A stretch of 64,000 bases of DNA, from NCBI GenBank assembly GCA_022570795.1, contig JAKUDP010000001.1, forward strand, positions 2,666,001-2,730,000, given 5' to 3'. Positions 9,625 to 19,833 of the stretch are shown piece by piece. A program made the position numbers and the translations under genes. Below the pieces are notes generated by a model, which was not told the origin of the DNA, made no database searches, and was given only the letters and a program-made list of their open reading frames with translations. Every line of letters begins with the position of its first letter. Position 1 is the first letter of the stretch. This DNA comes from Sphaerulina vaccinii (lineage: Eukaryota; Ascomycota; Dothideomycetes; Mycosphaerellales; Mycosphaerellaceae).

Positions 9625-10625
9625 GTTGTGATCGTTTGGTAAGTCTTGTGCGGATATGTCTGGATATTTCTGATAATGTGAAGTAGTAGTAGAAGATTTC
9701 GATCGAGGAAATATATATATATATATATATCAAATAGTGGTACGCATCCATTTTTTGCGGACACCGCTTTGGGAGCCAACTAGAGCGTGGCAAATCCAGG
9801 TGACCTACAAGTTCAACCATATACGCTTTCGTTCTTAACCTGCTCCATATGAAGTGTCGCATCCTCACAATAAGTCTCGTTATGTCTCGATCTGGGCATT
9901 ACAGTCATGTATGCCTTGTACTTGTGCTGGCTGCCTCGTTGGCTTCTCCATTTGTTGAAAACTATTTTCCGACCACGTCTGGAGGCTGAGAGACCATAAA
10001 GTCTGAGTGTCAATGCAGAAATGAGGTTGATGACCCGGAGAGGAATTCATGCTTGAGAATTGGAGGCTTGCGACTCTTGTGGGTCCGTCCATGCTCGTAT
10101 AGTAAACGAGCCACCCTGGTCGCCGCGTGAAACCATATAAGAAGCCGTGCACCTCACCTCTTCTTCACGGCCTCTTCATCTTCTCTCAATTTGCTCAAAG
10201 ATGCCCGCGCAGTATCGTAGCGACGGCCCCGATTGGCATAGCAGCACTTCTGCTTGTCCCAGCCTCGGAGTAGAATGGCAAAACGAGCAAACTTTCGAGC
10301 ACTGCAGGGTGAGATGGCCTGGCGCACGCGACGAAAAAGTCCAGCAGCCGCTTGCTACTTGTGAAGCAGAGCAACTCGGACTGCTGAGTCCAGGATGGAG
10401 TGTAGAGGACGGATCTGATGAGACTGCTGTCATGATGTCACCTTCCAGCACGAAGGTTCGCGGTCGACGCCTACCGAGGCGGTTCGACCAAAATTTGGTT
10501 TTCTTGGCGTGCTAATGCAGGATTCATTACCTCCTTACAGCGACGCGACAGAAGCACGAAGGATACTACATCACCAGCACTTGAGGATCAGACAGGTTGG
10601 AGATGCTGAGCTGACAGACATCGCA
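9625..10625. other. Intergenic with AT microsatellite
   Basis: About 1 kb between divergent genes. It contains an (AT)10 tract and a 104-residue ORF at 10201-10515 that I do not trust. Otherwise likely the two promoters. Confidence 0.35.
9711..9730. repeat. (AT)10 microsatellite
   Basis: A perfect run of ten AT dinucleotides about 90 bases upstream of the NADAR start codon. Simple-sequence repeat, possibly length-variable between strains. Confidence 0.95.
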
Positions 10626-12595
10626 ATGTGGATATGCAAGTTCTTAGCCTTGGCCAACGGCATTGCGATAGCATCCGTTGTGGCCAATGAAGAAACCTTG
10701 CCACTTTCACACAGGGATACTGAAGATGCCACACCTTTAAGGCTCATGTTCGTCGGTGATTCGATTACACACGGCCACGAGGCAGACTATACATGGAGAT
10801 ACAGATTCTGGCAATGGATCAAAGAGACCGAGACTCCCTTCTCCTTCGTCGGACCGTATACGGGTACCTACGCGTTCGATTTGGTCTATATCACAGAGAT
10901 ACTGATGAGTTTTAGGCACTTGTGCGCCTACGCCTGTACTCCCTCCGCAACCCCCAGATCTGCGTGAAGTGCCAATGAAAGGACCGGATGGAGTTGATGA
11001 TTTCCCTCGCATCGAGTGGGGCTATGCTAGAGAAGCATCCAAGGACTTTGATGCCCACCATTTCGCAACTTCTGGAGACCGGGCTGATCGGGTTAAGAAG
11101 CTAATTCAATCTCGTGTCGAGGAATATACCCCAAACATGCTCCTGATCCTGCTTGGTTTCAACGATCTCTCCTGGGGTGGCGCGACTCCCGATAGTCTGC
11201 TTGAGAGCCTGAAAACATTGATCGACAACGCTCGAAAGGCTAACCCTACGATCAAACTTGCAGTGGGAAACGTCGTTCACGAAGCATACAGCGATTCTGA
11301 TCTCGAGGATCGCACTACGAAGTACAACGAACTGCTGAAGTCTACATACACATCCTGGAGGCTGCCGGGTTCTCCTGTCTATCATGTTGATGTAGCGGGC
11401 GTGTATACTTGCGGGCCCAACCGGGACTGCACTTCGACAGCCGACGGACTCCACCCGAACGAGCTTGGAGCATATCAAATCGCGCATGCCTTCTCCAAGT
11501 CGATGATTAAAGACTTCTCGATTGGCTCGCAGCCAGTTCGGATTCCTGATGTCTGGACCGAACGAGCGGTCGATCCACCTGTCAATGTGAAGGCAGCGAG
11601 CACCTCGATGGGCATCAAGGCCACCTGGGATCGTCCATGGGGCATTACTGACTTCCACGTTCGACGACGCTCCGGCGATGGAGAGTGGATTATGGATTAC
11701 GGAGTTAAGGCGAACAGAACGGACACTATCTTGCCCGTAGCTGGAATCCAGTATGAGTATCAGGTTCGCTCATGCATGGGACGACGATGCGGCGATTGGT
11801 CCAGCGAGTATGCCAGCGCTGTGTCAGACAGAACGACTGGTCCGCCTCCCGAGACTGTTCGCACATCAGCCACCGCATTGGGCTTTCACGTTAGCTGGGA
11901 GCCTCCGAAAGAAGCTTCGAAGTGGAACATCACACAATATGATGTATCGTTCTTGAACATGGACACCAAGAAGGAATTGCACGTGGGTACCTTGAGCACC
12001 TCTGCAACTCTCGAGGGCATGCCGTCTGGCGAAATGAGCGTGGTAAATGCCGTGTTGGACATTTCGATATCTGCCTGGATGGGAGAAGGGAATGGTACCA
12101 TCTTCACTCGTGGTAGACCTGTCCTACCTGGCGCACTCCTCGCACCACAAAAGCCGCTAGATCTGCACTCAGAAGTCGTAAACAAGACTGCTGTGCATTT
12201 GACCTGGACTGCGAATGAGTACACTGCTGGGTATCTAGTTTACGTTGATGGTCACACAGATGGGAACGCAATCTTGGACATAGAGCAGATTGTCATCGTA
12301 CCGACTGAGTGAGTACCTACTTATAACATATGCTATGCTTATCATGCTAATGAGGTCCAGCTTTCTTCCCGAAATTTGCGTATCAGCAGTCAACGGCGAG
12401 AGCGAGTCTGAAAAGTCTTGCTTGCCTGGAAAGCCGAAACCAGAGTCCATTTGGAAGCCGAAAGGCTTCACTGCATATCTCGCGCCAGTATTGATATTAC
12501 TGGCATTGGGCTCACTTGTCACAATCCTGGTGAGCATGCTACAGTGCTTTAAGGACAGCTCACGAGAATCGTATAAACGCGTGTCGTTGGCATGA
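10626..12595 (+). CDS. SGNH/GDSL esterase with fibronectin-III-like region and C-terminal membrane anchor
   Basis: Exons 10626-10863, 10916-12308 and 12361-12595 give 621 residues; both introns are 52 bp. Residues 1-20 (MWICKFLALANGIAIASVVA) look like a signal peptide, which decided the start over an upstream in-frame ATG. SGNH hydrolase motifs are all present: GDSITHG at about 44-50 (nucleophile Ser46), LLGFNDLSWGG (Gly/Asn of blocks II-III), and DGLHPNE (catalytic Asp/His). After the enzyme come about 300 residues that read as fibronectin type III-like repeats (PPVNVKAASTSMGIKATWD, YEYQVRSC). A hydrophobic segment, AYLAPVLILLALGSLVTILV, near residue 585 is a transmembrane helix, followed by a short Arg/Lys-rich tail. 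The product is likely an extracellular esterase held on the plasma membrane; substrate unknown. The second intron (GTGAGT) restores the last repeat and the anchor, supporting the model. Confidence 0.85.
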
Positions 12596-12775
12596 ACAAA
12601 GGAACTGTGGCGAACAACCCCGATTGGGTCGTGGAATGCGACCTGGCATCGACAAAGCCGACATGGTGTCATCCTCCTATTGATAGATCATGTCGACATC
12701 CTGGCAAGCGATACGGGCTGGTGTAGACCATACGGCACAGCTGCGAACCTGAGAATTATCAAGCATTTCGCCACG

Positions 12776-13753
12776 ATGGCCGATGGCGCCGGCGGGGACA
12801 AGGCTCTGGTGTCACCACAGCACAGCGGCGACGCGAATACGATTACAAGCAGCAATAAAGACTCCTTCATCGTGAGTCCAGTGAGCATTGACGAACAACT
12901 GCAACGCGAGATGGAGTTGAGCTATCCCGAAGTGTATCTTGGACCTCGAGAAGACCACTCTCCTGAAGTATTCACGTTTCGCGACGGTTCCGACGCTCCT
13001 GAAGTGGTGCCTTCGAATGACCCAGGATATCACGTGGACGAGAAATATGATGCACCGCAATGGTATAGAGGACAACCAGAGGGCACAGATGTCAAGCAAG
13101 AAGAGTATCAGAAACACATGCACCATGTTCAGCCAGCAGCGAGCACACTCCAGCAACCGGAGCAGAACAAAAGTGAGTTCGACGCAGAGTCGGATATGCG
13201 AGAGCATGAGCAAGAGTCGGATGCAGCGAAGGAGGTGGGCAACAAGCGAAAGCGCAGACTATGGATATGGCTCGGAATAGCCACAATAGTGATAATCGTA
13301 ATAGCTTTGGCTGTTGGTCTAGGCGTCGCCTTGGGCACGAGGAAGAGTGGCGACAGTACATCTGCCACGATCACAGATAGTGGGTCGTCACCGAGCGAGT
13401 CTGCGAGTAGCTCAAGCGGTCCGTCGTCCACTACTCCAATCTCAAGTACTACAAAGACCTCGAGCGCATCAACTTCGACAAGCACTAGCTCTGCCTTAAG
13501 ATGTCCCGGATCCAACAGCACAACTTACACCGACAGCGGCAAGTCATTCCTGATACAATGCGGTATAGACTATTCTGGCGGTAACATCGACACTCTAGAC
13601 GCGACAAACTTGACTTACTGCATCAACTCGTGCGCAACCACTGATAAGTGCATTGGCGCAACATTTCTAGGGGCTGCTTGCTATCTAAAATCCACTCTGT
13701 CTGACCCAGTGTACAGCAATAGTGAGGTCGCAGGAGGGAAGCTCGTCAGCTAG
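12776..13753 (+). CDS. Single-pass membrane protein with C-terminal PAN/Apple-like domain
   Basis: 325 residues from the ATG at 12776; the open frame extends further up but only from a TTG. Order: an acidic, hydrophilic N-terminal half (about 165 residues), a basic patch KRKRR, a strong transmembrane helix (LWIWLGIATIVIIVIALAVG), a Ser/Thr-rich stalk of about 55 residues likely to be O-glycosylated, and a C-terminal cysteine-containing module (CPGSNSTTYTDSGKSF, QCGIDYSGG, TYCINSCATTDKCIGATF, ACYLKS) that matches the fungal PAN/Apple-like pattern. The topology suggests a cytoplasmic N-terminus and an external domain, as in fungal wall or surface sensors. Ligand and role are unknown. It follows the membrane-anchored esterase on the same strand with 180 bases between, which makes co-location at the surface plausible but not shown. 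Confidence 0.78.
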   Translation: MADGAGGDKALVSPQHSGDANTITSSNKDSFIVSPVSIDEQLQREMELSYPEVYLGPREDHSPEVFTFRDGSDAPEVVPSNDPGYHVDEKYDAPQWYRGQPEGTDVKQEEYQKHMHHVQPAASTLQQPEQNKSEFDAESDMREHEQESDAAKEVGNKRKRRLWIWLGIATIVIIVIALAVGLGVALGTRKSGDSTSATITDSGSSPSESASSSSGPSSTTPISSTTKTSSASTSTSTSSALRCPGSNSTTYTDSGKSFLIQCGIDYSGGNIDTLDATNLTYCINSCATTDKCIGATFLGAACYLKSTLSDPVYSNSEVAGGKLVS

Positions 13754-13798
13754 ATCAGGGACGAATACATGGAGACGAACGAAGTACATCATATAAGC

Positions 13799-15088
13799 TC
13801 AATCGATAGGCCCATCTCTTTCCGTCTCAATCGCCATCTTCTTGATATCTCTCTCTATCTTTCGATCGAGTGCCAGGAATGTATACAAGAAGGCCAGGAC
13901 ATATGTCAGCTTGAGACTGCCAGCCACAACAAATGCAAGCCAGAACAGATTCCTGTCAGCCACGACCCCTGTAAAGAAGGACCCAGACGCATTCGTCAGA
14001 ATCTTGACCATGTTGATGAAGCCAAGAATAGCAGTCCTTTTCTTCTTGTTGATTATGCGGCTGATGAACACATTTCTCGGCGCGATATAGATTGGCTCGA
14101 AGAAGGATTCGGCAAGGATGACAACTACCATGAAATGAAGCTGATGTGGTATGCCAAATAGCATGAAGATGATCGCGGCTGGCGAGTATGTCGCAGCAAC
14201 TGTCTGTACAAGACTTAGCTAGTAACAGCGCCGGCAATGAGAGGCTCTTCGCCGTAATACAAACTACACTTACCACAAGATTGCCCATTCGGCGAGCGAG
14301 GGCGTTGGAAGATATGGTACCACAAGCACCGAGAACGTTGGCCGAGAAGAAGATCATGCCGAGCGGGCCATCAGAGACACTAAAGTTCGTTCTGACATAG
14401 TATGTCTGCCATGGACTACAGATGGTCAGTGGCACAGACGCGTTGCTGTATGATCGTGGGCGGCTTACACTGAAGACATGCCGACTGCACAGGAGTCGAC
14501 TCCCATCAATGCACACAGCTTTAGTAGTAGGATCCTCTCGGTGTGATCACTCCTCGATGCTCTTAAACGGTCCGACTTCCGTAGCACTAGGAGATACGAA
14601 CCGACGATAGCAGCCGTCAGCAGCATCCAGTAGTTATCGGTCAATGCAAAGACTATGCCACTAGTTGTCATTGATACAGCTCCAATGGTAAGCACGGTCT
14701 TTCGGCCGATAGCATCAGCAATCTGTGTCAATACCATCACAATCACGAGATCGCCTATGAGGGTCAGAGCAAAGAACATCCCGATATGTGTCTCCGAGTG
14801 ACCAGGAGCGGCCAGATACGCCGCGAGAAGAAGAGAAACAAGCCCAAAAGCAAAGATTCGTACGAACCGCTGAGCGAGGATAAGCTTGACATCGGAAGAC
14901 GATCTGAGCACAGTAAGCAATCCCGTGCCTTTCAGCAAGCCTTGAAACCATGAGCGCGTGCGAGATGGCGTAAGCGCGTGCAGAGACGAGGTTGAAGGAT
15001 GGTCTTGATTTCGTGGTCCTGGTCGGCCGTGTTGCGACGACTGGTGGGTCTGAGCCTCAATACGAGAAGTATGATCTTCGGACAACAT
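13799..15088 (-). CDS. MFS transporter with a frame-scrambled conserved segment
   Basis: Exons 14469-15088 (start possibly at 15277), 14274-14415 and 13799-14203 join across introns of 53 and 70 bp; the product is about 390 residues from the ATG at 15088. MFS features: FVRIFAFGLVSLLLAAYLA (helix 1), GDLVIVMVLTQIADAIGRK (loop 2-3 signature), SPWQTYYVRTNFSVSDG, and FFEPIYIAPRNVFISRIINK late in the protein. The family normally continues after ALTDNYWMLLTAAIVG with a conserved PSATEVGPFKSIEE-type segment. Here that segment is present in the DNA but in the wrong frame; the open frame instead reads SYLLVLRKSDRLRASR, then returns to the family frame at RILLLKLCALMGVDS. Two compensating small deletions explain this. 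The protein may be non-functional. The ATG at 15088 was preferred because the longer start leaves too little room for the promoter shared with the next gene. Confidence 0.75.
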
Positions 15089-15308
15089 TGCCTGAAGGCC
15101 CAATAGTGGAGAGAAGGTTGGAGATGAAAAGCATCGTGAGGCTGTCTGTTGTGAGAAAGAGGAACTTGTACTGTGGCTCGTGGGTGTGGCGCACGGGACG
15201 CTCTTTCCCGTTTCGTCGACAGGGTCTGAACTGATCAACCTTGCGAGAATTTTGATAGACTCATATAAACACAACATCACCGAACCACGACATTAATCCA
15301 CGAACAGC
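15089..15308. promoter_or_regulatory. Shared divergent promoter, MFS transporter and EMW1
   Basis: 220 bases between divergent start codons, assuming the internal MFS start. No core motif stands out; assignment is by position only. Confidence 0.35.
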
Positions 15309-18179
15309 ATGGCGGACGCTCTTCTCGCATACTTCCGCTTGAGTCTGCCAGAAGAAATAGCAGTTCAGATACAAGGATACCTCGAAGAGCTCGAAAATGG
15401 TGATTATGAAGCTATTCTGCGAAGTCCTGAAGCTCGTTTGTTGTTTGGACATGAGCAGAATGAGAAGCTGCAGTCGATTCAGCTAAGTGACTTTCCGACT
15501 TGGAACGATTTCATCTTTCATCGCCTGAGCATATATCTGGCAGATCGGAGCAGAGCAGAACTACAGGCCATTGTGTTCTGCATAGGCTATGCTGCCCTCC
15601 TGGCCTTCATTCAGTTGAATGTGACAGGCCCACCTCTGCCGTTCGATGTGTCAGAAGTGCTACTACCGTCCGAGGTAACAGATGATAAGCATCGCAGCCA
15701 TCAATTGCGGCAGAAGCTACTTGCAGGACTTACGATCGATGGCGTGGCAGCATACAAGCTCACTCCGAATATTGAGCTACTATGTTTCGCAGACGCGATC
15801 TTAACGAATCCTGCGATCTTGAAGAATATCAAGTCTGCGAGATGGGCCAAATTGAGAACCGCTTTCTTCCATCAACGACTGTTGTCTGAAGTCTCCTCGA
15901 CATTACAAGACGTGATCTACGATGATCTAGGACTTCTCGAAGACGACCTAAGTGCGATGAACGATGCCCGTCTGCACGTGGAGTTCCTGCTTGAACGTGC
16001 GAGTATACACGTACATCACGGTCTTGACAAGTTCGCGCGAGAAGACCTGGAGAAATCCAAGACAGAGAACCATTTCCACTTCGCACTCGTGGGCATGCTC
16101 GGCAAGCGAACCAAGTATCAGCAAAAGGATGTCAGTCAACTGGTGGTGCTTGCAAAGAGTGCGACTGAAGGCGAGCCAGTTGTGGAGGATTCACCAGCTG
16201 CCACAAATGGTGGTGAGACTCAGCAAACGAAGCCTGAGAACCTGGACCTCAACGATGATACTCTGCTCGAAAGTATATCCTTCACCAAAGACAAGCCGAG
16301 CGAGGTGTCTCTCACGGAGATGCAGAATCTTGAAGCTCTCCCAGCTGTGCTACAAGAACTAGATCCAGGCAATCAGCCCAAATTACAGCCATTGGACTCT
16401 ACAATCCTGCTACTGCTGGCGTCCTCAATCACAAACACATCGCCACAGAACGGCTTAACTCGTGAGGAAACGCTTCCTTATGCGACACGTGTGCTGGATG
16501 GAGGCAGCTCGAACTGGCAGATCTACACTCAAGCACTACTTGTAAGAAGTAGGATCGAAGGCTATCGATCAAGGACTATCGAGCGTGGGCTGCTCCAACT
16601 CCAAGCACTTGTCGATCAAGTAATCGCAGAGACCACTGTCGAAGGCTCTTCTGCCAAAGAGGACTCCGACAAGCCGGCGACAACATCGACCTTCCTTCCC
16701 AAAGCCAAAGAGAGCGAAAGTGCGCCTGTCACAGAACGACTGAGATACATCTTCCAGCTCGCCACTCCAACCAGGTGGGAGCTTGAAGCAGAGTTGGCTG
16801 CCCGATGGGTACAGCTGGGAGGTCTGCGATCGGCACTGGAGATCTACGAGCGCCTTGAGATGTGGGCAGAAGCAGCACTGTGCTGGGCAGCAACAGAGCG
16901 CGAAGACAAAGCCAAGCGTATCGTGCGACGTCAACTCTTCCACGCCACCAATGGAGGACCCGATCACTCCGAGCTTGATATCGGCGAGGATGAGGAGTGG
17001 CAAGGTCCTGCTCGAGATCCTGCTCCACTCGATGCGCCACGTCTCTACTGCATCTTAGGCGACATTGATCATTCAATTGAGCTATATGAGAAGGCATGGG
17101 AGGTGTCTAACGAGCGCTATGCACGTGCGCAACGATCTATCGGACGTCACTTTCTCGCTGCGAAAGACATGGTTCGGGCAGCAGAAGCTTACAGTAAGAG
17201 TCTTCGTGTCAACCAGCTCAATCACCAATCCTGGTTCGCGCTCGGCTGTGCTCTGCTAGAGCTTGCACAGTTTAAGCGTGCAGTCGAAGCCTTCTCTCGC
17301 TGTGTGCAACTTGACGAAACAGATGCCGAAGCATGGAGCAATCTAGCAGCAGCGCTCCTCCGCACAGATGAAGATGAATCTGACGCACCTGAACCCACCT
17401 CATCAGGCACACAAGAAGAGTCGATCAGACTTGACGATGAAGACGACACTCCGCAGCAACAATCAACCACGTCTGCCCTACTCGACAAACGCCAGACTAT
17501 CCGTCTCGACGCACTCAAAGCACTAAAACGTGCCGCCTCCCTGAAGCACGAGTCTCACCGCATCTGGGAGAACGTCCTCATAGTCGCTGCTTCAGTCCGT
17601 CCGCCCTCCTATCAAGACATCCTCTCCGCCCAACGCCAAATCATCAAGCTTCGAGGTCCCACAGATGGTGAGAAGTGCATTGATATCCAGATCCTCAGCA
17701 GTCTGGTCAACCACATCATTTCCACGAACGAGACATATGATCCCAACACACCAGGTATTCCGCGCATGACAGTCAAGTCCATTGATGAAGCCGTTGTGCC
17801 ATTGATAACTGGCTCCGCTGAGCTATGGCAATTGGTTGCAAAGTTGGCGCTATGGAGGAATAAACCGAGCACCGCCCTCGATGCGGAAGAGAAGGCTTGG
17901 AGAGCTGTCACAAATCAGCCTGGCTGGGAAAGTAATGGCAAAGAAGAGCAATGGAACGGTGTTGTGGAAGCTACCGTGAGACTGTGTGACAGCTATGAGA
18001 GTCTTGGGTCCAAGGAGAGGAAAGAAGGAATGGCTGCTGGGTCAGGAGAAATTGTCAGGAAGGACTGGAAGTTTAAGGCCAAAAGTGCGGTGCGCGGGAT
18101 CATGGGCAGAGGGAAGGACAGTTGGGAAGGTACTGAGGGATGGGACAGATTGAAGGAGGCGATCGATTCATTGAACTAG
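15309..18179 (+). CDS. EMW1: TPR protein, Emw1/TTC27 homologue
   Basis: Intronless, 956 residues from an ATG. The N-terminal half is helical and matches the TTC27/Emw1 arrangement (LLAYFRLSLPEEIAVQIQGY, FLLERASIHVHHGLDKFARE, RLRYIFQLATPTRWELEAEL). Tandem TPRs lie near residues 600-690: ARAQRSIGRHFLAAKDMVRA, YSKSLRVNQLNHQSWFALGC, and AFSRCVQLDETDAEAWSNLA. An acidic Asp/Glu-rich insert follows the TPRs (residues about 690-725). In yeast Emw1 is essential for cell-wall maintenance and is tied to Hsp90-dependent assembly processes; the human homologue is TTC27. The length is similar to those proteins. A cytoplasmic chaperone-linked role is inferred from family only. Confidence 0.88.
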   Translation: MADALLAYFRLSLPEEIAVQIQGYLEELENGDYEAILRSPEARLLFGHEQNEKLQSIQLSDFPTWNDFIFHRLSIYLADRSRAELQAIVFCIGYAALLAFIQLNVTGPPLPFDVSEVLLPSEVTDDKHRSHQLRQKLLAGLTIDGVAAYKLTPNIELLCFADAILTNPAILKNIKSARWAKLRTAFFHQRLLSEVSSTLQDVIYDDLGLLEDDLSAMNDARLHVEFLLERASIHVHHGLDKFAREDLEKSKTENHFHFALVGMLGKRTKYQQKDVSQLVVLAKSATEGEPVVEDSPAATNGGETQQTKPENLDLNDDTLLESISFTKDKPSEVSLTEMQNLEALPAVLQELDPGNQPKLQPLDSTILLLLASSITNTSPQNGLTREETLPYATRVLDGGSSNWQIYTQALLVRSRIEGYRSRTIERGLLQLQALVDQVIAETTVEGSSAKEDSDKPATTSTFLPKAKESESAPVTERLRYIFQLATPTRWELEAELAARWVQLGGLRSALEIYERLEMWAEAALCWAATEREDKAKRIVRRQLFHATNGGPDHSELDIGEDEEWQGPARDPAPLDAPRLYCILGDIDHSIELYEKAWEVSNERYARAQRSIGRHFLAAKDMVRAAEAYSKSLRVNQLNHQSWFALGCALLELAQFKRAVEAFSRCVQLDETDAEAWSNLAAALLRTDEDESDAPEPTSSGTQEESIRLDDEDDTPQQQSTTSALLDKRQTIRLDALKALKRAASLKHESHRIWENVLIVAASVRPPSYQDILSAQRQIIKLRGPTDGEKCIDIQILSSLVNHIISTNETYDPNTPGIPRMTVKSIDEAVVPLITGSAELWQLVAKLALWRNKPSTALDAEEKAWRAVTNQPGWESNGKEEQWNGVVEATVRLCDSYESLGSKERKEGMAAGSGEIVRKDWKFKAKSAVRGIMGRGKDSWEGTEGWDRLKEAIDSLN

Positions 18180-18559
18180 CACATCTACTCTAGGAACCTT
18201 GCCCGCACCCCGTACCCACTTCGACTGCATACCATGCAGTCTTGGCGTACTGCCACGCGAAGTGAACCATTGAAGCATGTGGAAGCGGTTGTCATGCGAA
18301 CTCCATGACTGCTGCCGCCTGGCTGGTGATCAATTATTTGCGTACCTTTCGGAACCTTCACTTAAGATGTTGTCATTCGTAACAATGAGCCACCAGCAAG
18401 ATTCCAACTGATGAAAACCAGATTTCCTCTTCAATTCAAGGTGCTCACGACAACAACAACAACAACATCTCCACGACATTGCGACCACCACGCGCACGAA
18501 TTAAAAGTCATAACCACTAAAGTCTTCACAACCACATCTCAGAGACGCCAGTCAATAAC
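18180..18559. other. Intergenic with short (CAA)n tract
   Basis: 380 bases between EMW1 and the next gene on the same strand. It has a run of six CAA units near 18450-18467, probably in the 5' leader of the downstream gene, where unstructured CAA repeats are common. Confidence 0.4.
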
Positions 18560-18994
18560 ATGTCTCTTCAATGCGATTCGAACGTCCCAACCCTGCCTGA
18601 GCACGCCAACAGCGAGGCAACTCTCCGCATTGCAGGCTTCTCAGTCAGTAGCGCCAAGACAGTCTTTGCCAAGTACGAAAAGATGAACAAGGAAGGAGAG
18701 AGCATCGAGCTCGACACTGTAGCAAAAGAGTATATCACAGGCCAAGCAAAGATCAAGGACGCTTGTCGAGATGGAGATGACTATGCTGGAGCTTTGAAAG
18801 GCATGGGCATGGAAGAGGGTCGCATCCAGGCGATCATGAAGGCTGAGCATAAGATGATGAGGCTGACCAGATCAGCTTCAAGTCACTTCAAGGACTCTGT
18901 TGATGCCACAGCTAAGTATGTCGAGGAGTTGGCTAAGGGTACTGGCAACAAGCGTCACGAGATCGACGCAGCTGTATGTGGAACGAAGGACTGA
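18560..18994 (+). CDS. Uncharacterised small helical protein
   Basis: 144 residues from an ATG, no intron. Mixed charge, predicted helical throughout (SVSSAKTVFAKYEKMNKEGE, VDATAKYVEELAKGTGNKR), no signal peptide or membrane segment. Codon use looks like that of its neighbours. I do not recognise the family. An upstream CAA-rich leader supports expression. It is likely a real but lineage-limited protein. Confidence 0.5.
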   Translation: MSLQCDSNVPTLPEHANSEATLRIAGFSVSSAKTVFAKYEKMNKEGESIELDTVAKEYITGQAKIKDACRDGDDYAGALKGMGMEEGRIQAIMKAEHKMMRLTRSASSHFKDSVDATAKYVEELAKGTGNKRHEIDAAVCGTKD

Positions 18995-19095
18995 TATACT
19001 TTCATATGTTATGCACGTTGTCATAACCAGCTCACTTGCCCATCCTGCCACGCCCACGGCTGGACACGCTTCACATAGCTGTCCTTTCATTGCCT

Positions 19096-19833
19096 TCACT
19101 CGTCATGATTCACTTCCAAATCACGTATACTCATGAACAGACTCCTCGGATACCAGCCCCGCTCTCTTAACAAGCTCACTCTCGGCCTCTCAACATAGGG
19201 ATACCAAACCTCCAAGATGTCCCTACAAATGTCTTCCATAGGCCTCGTGTAAGATGAGTTCCAGCTCCGTGCGTATAGCTTGTAACAGAACGGTGGAGCG
19301 GGCTTTGCCTTATACCCCAGATCGAAATCTTGGTCGCTATGCATCGAAGCAGTGTCCGTGTTCGGCCAAGGGTGTGCAGAAGCCTTGGGCGGTGAAAGTA
19401 GCAGACTGATGCCTCTTTCAGGTGAAGTGGATGAATCGCGCGTGAGAGATCCAGAACTTGACTCGCTATCGACGAGAGGAGTGGGTCGTGAAGAGTCTGA
19501 GTCTGGAGTCTGGGCTTGATGTCTTGCTGCACCTGATCTTGAGAATTCGGTTTGTGGGTCCTCCTCGGGACCAACGTAAACCGCTGTTATAGCAGACATT
19601 GGTGCAGCCTGCTTATCGACGAATGGTTTTGAGAAAGTCGACTTTGTATTCTTGTGTTTGGATAGTGGTGTCTTGTCAATCTGTCCTGTGGTGGCGAGAT
19701 CTGCTGTTGGGGTGGTACTTTTGTTCAAGCAAGTGTGTTTGGGACTTGAGACTGGATACGTCCTGCCATTGGAATCGATGAACACTCGCGTCGGCTCTTT
19801 CGTCCTTGACTTCGCCTTGGTCCTCCCCATCAT
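19096..19833 (-). CDS. Uncharacterised protein with conserved-looking C-terminus
   Basis: 245 residues from an ATG (MGRTKAKSRTKEPTRVF, basic N-terminus). Residues 30-165 are Ser/Thr/Pro-rich and probably disordered. The last 75 residues are more structured: FCYKLYARSWNSSYTRPMED, ICRDILEVWYPYVERPRVSL, GWYPRSLFMSIRDLE, rich in aromatics. I do not recognise it. It could be a fungal-specific nuclear protein given the basic N-terminus, but that is a guess. The neighbour on the plus strand converges on it. Confidence 0.5.
   Translation of the reverse strand: MMGRTKAKSRTKEPTRVFIDSNGRTYPVSSPKHTCLNKSTTPTADLATTGQIDKTPLSKHKNTKSTFSKPFVDKQAAPMSAITAVYVGPEEDPQTEFSRSGAARHQAQTPDSDSSRPTPLVDSESSSGSLTRDSSTSPERGISLLLSPPKASAHPWPNTDTASMHSDQDFDLGYKAKPAPPFCYKLYARSWNSSYTRPMEDICRDILEVWYPYVERPRVSLLRERGWYPRSLFMSIRDLEVNHDE

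Noticed and set aside
10201..10515. 104-residue ORF ahead of the SGNH esterase
   Set aside because: No conserved pattern, no signal peptide or domain, and it lies in the promoter region of the esterase gene.
14545..14605. Intron as the explanation for the scrambled MFS segment
   Set aside because: No donor/acceptor pair in the interval restores the conserved frame on both sides; the open frame simply runs through.
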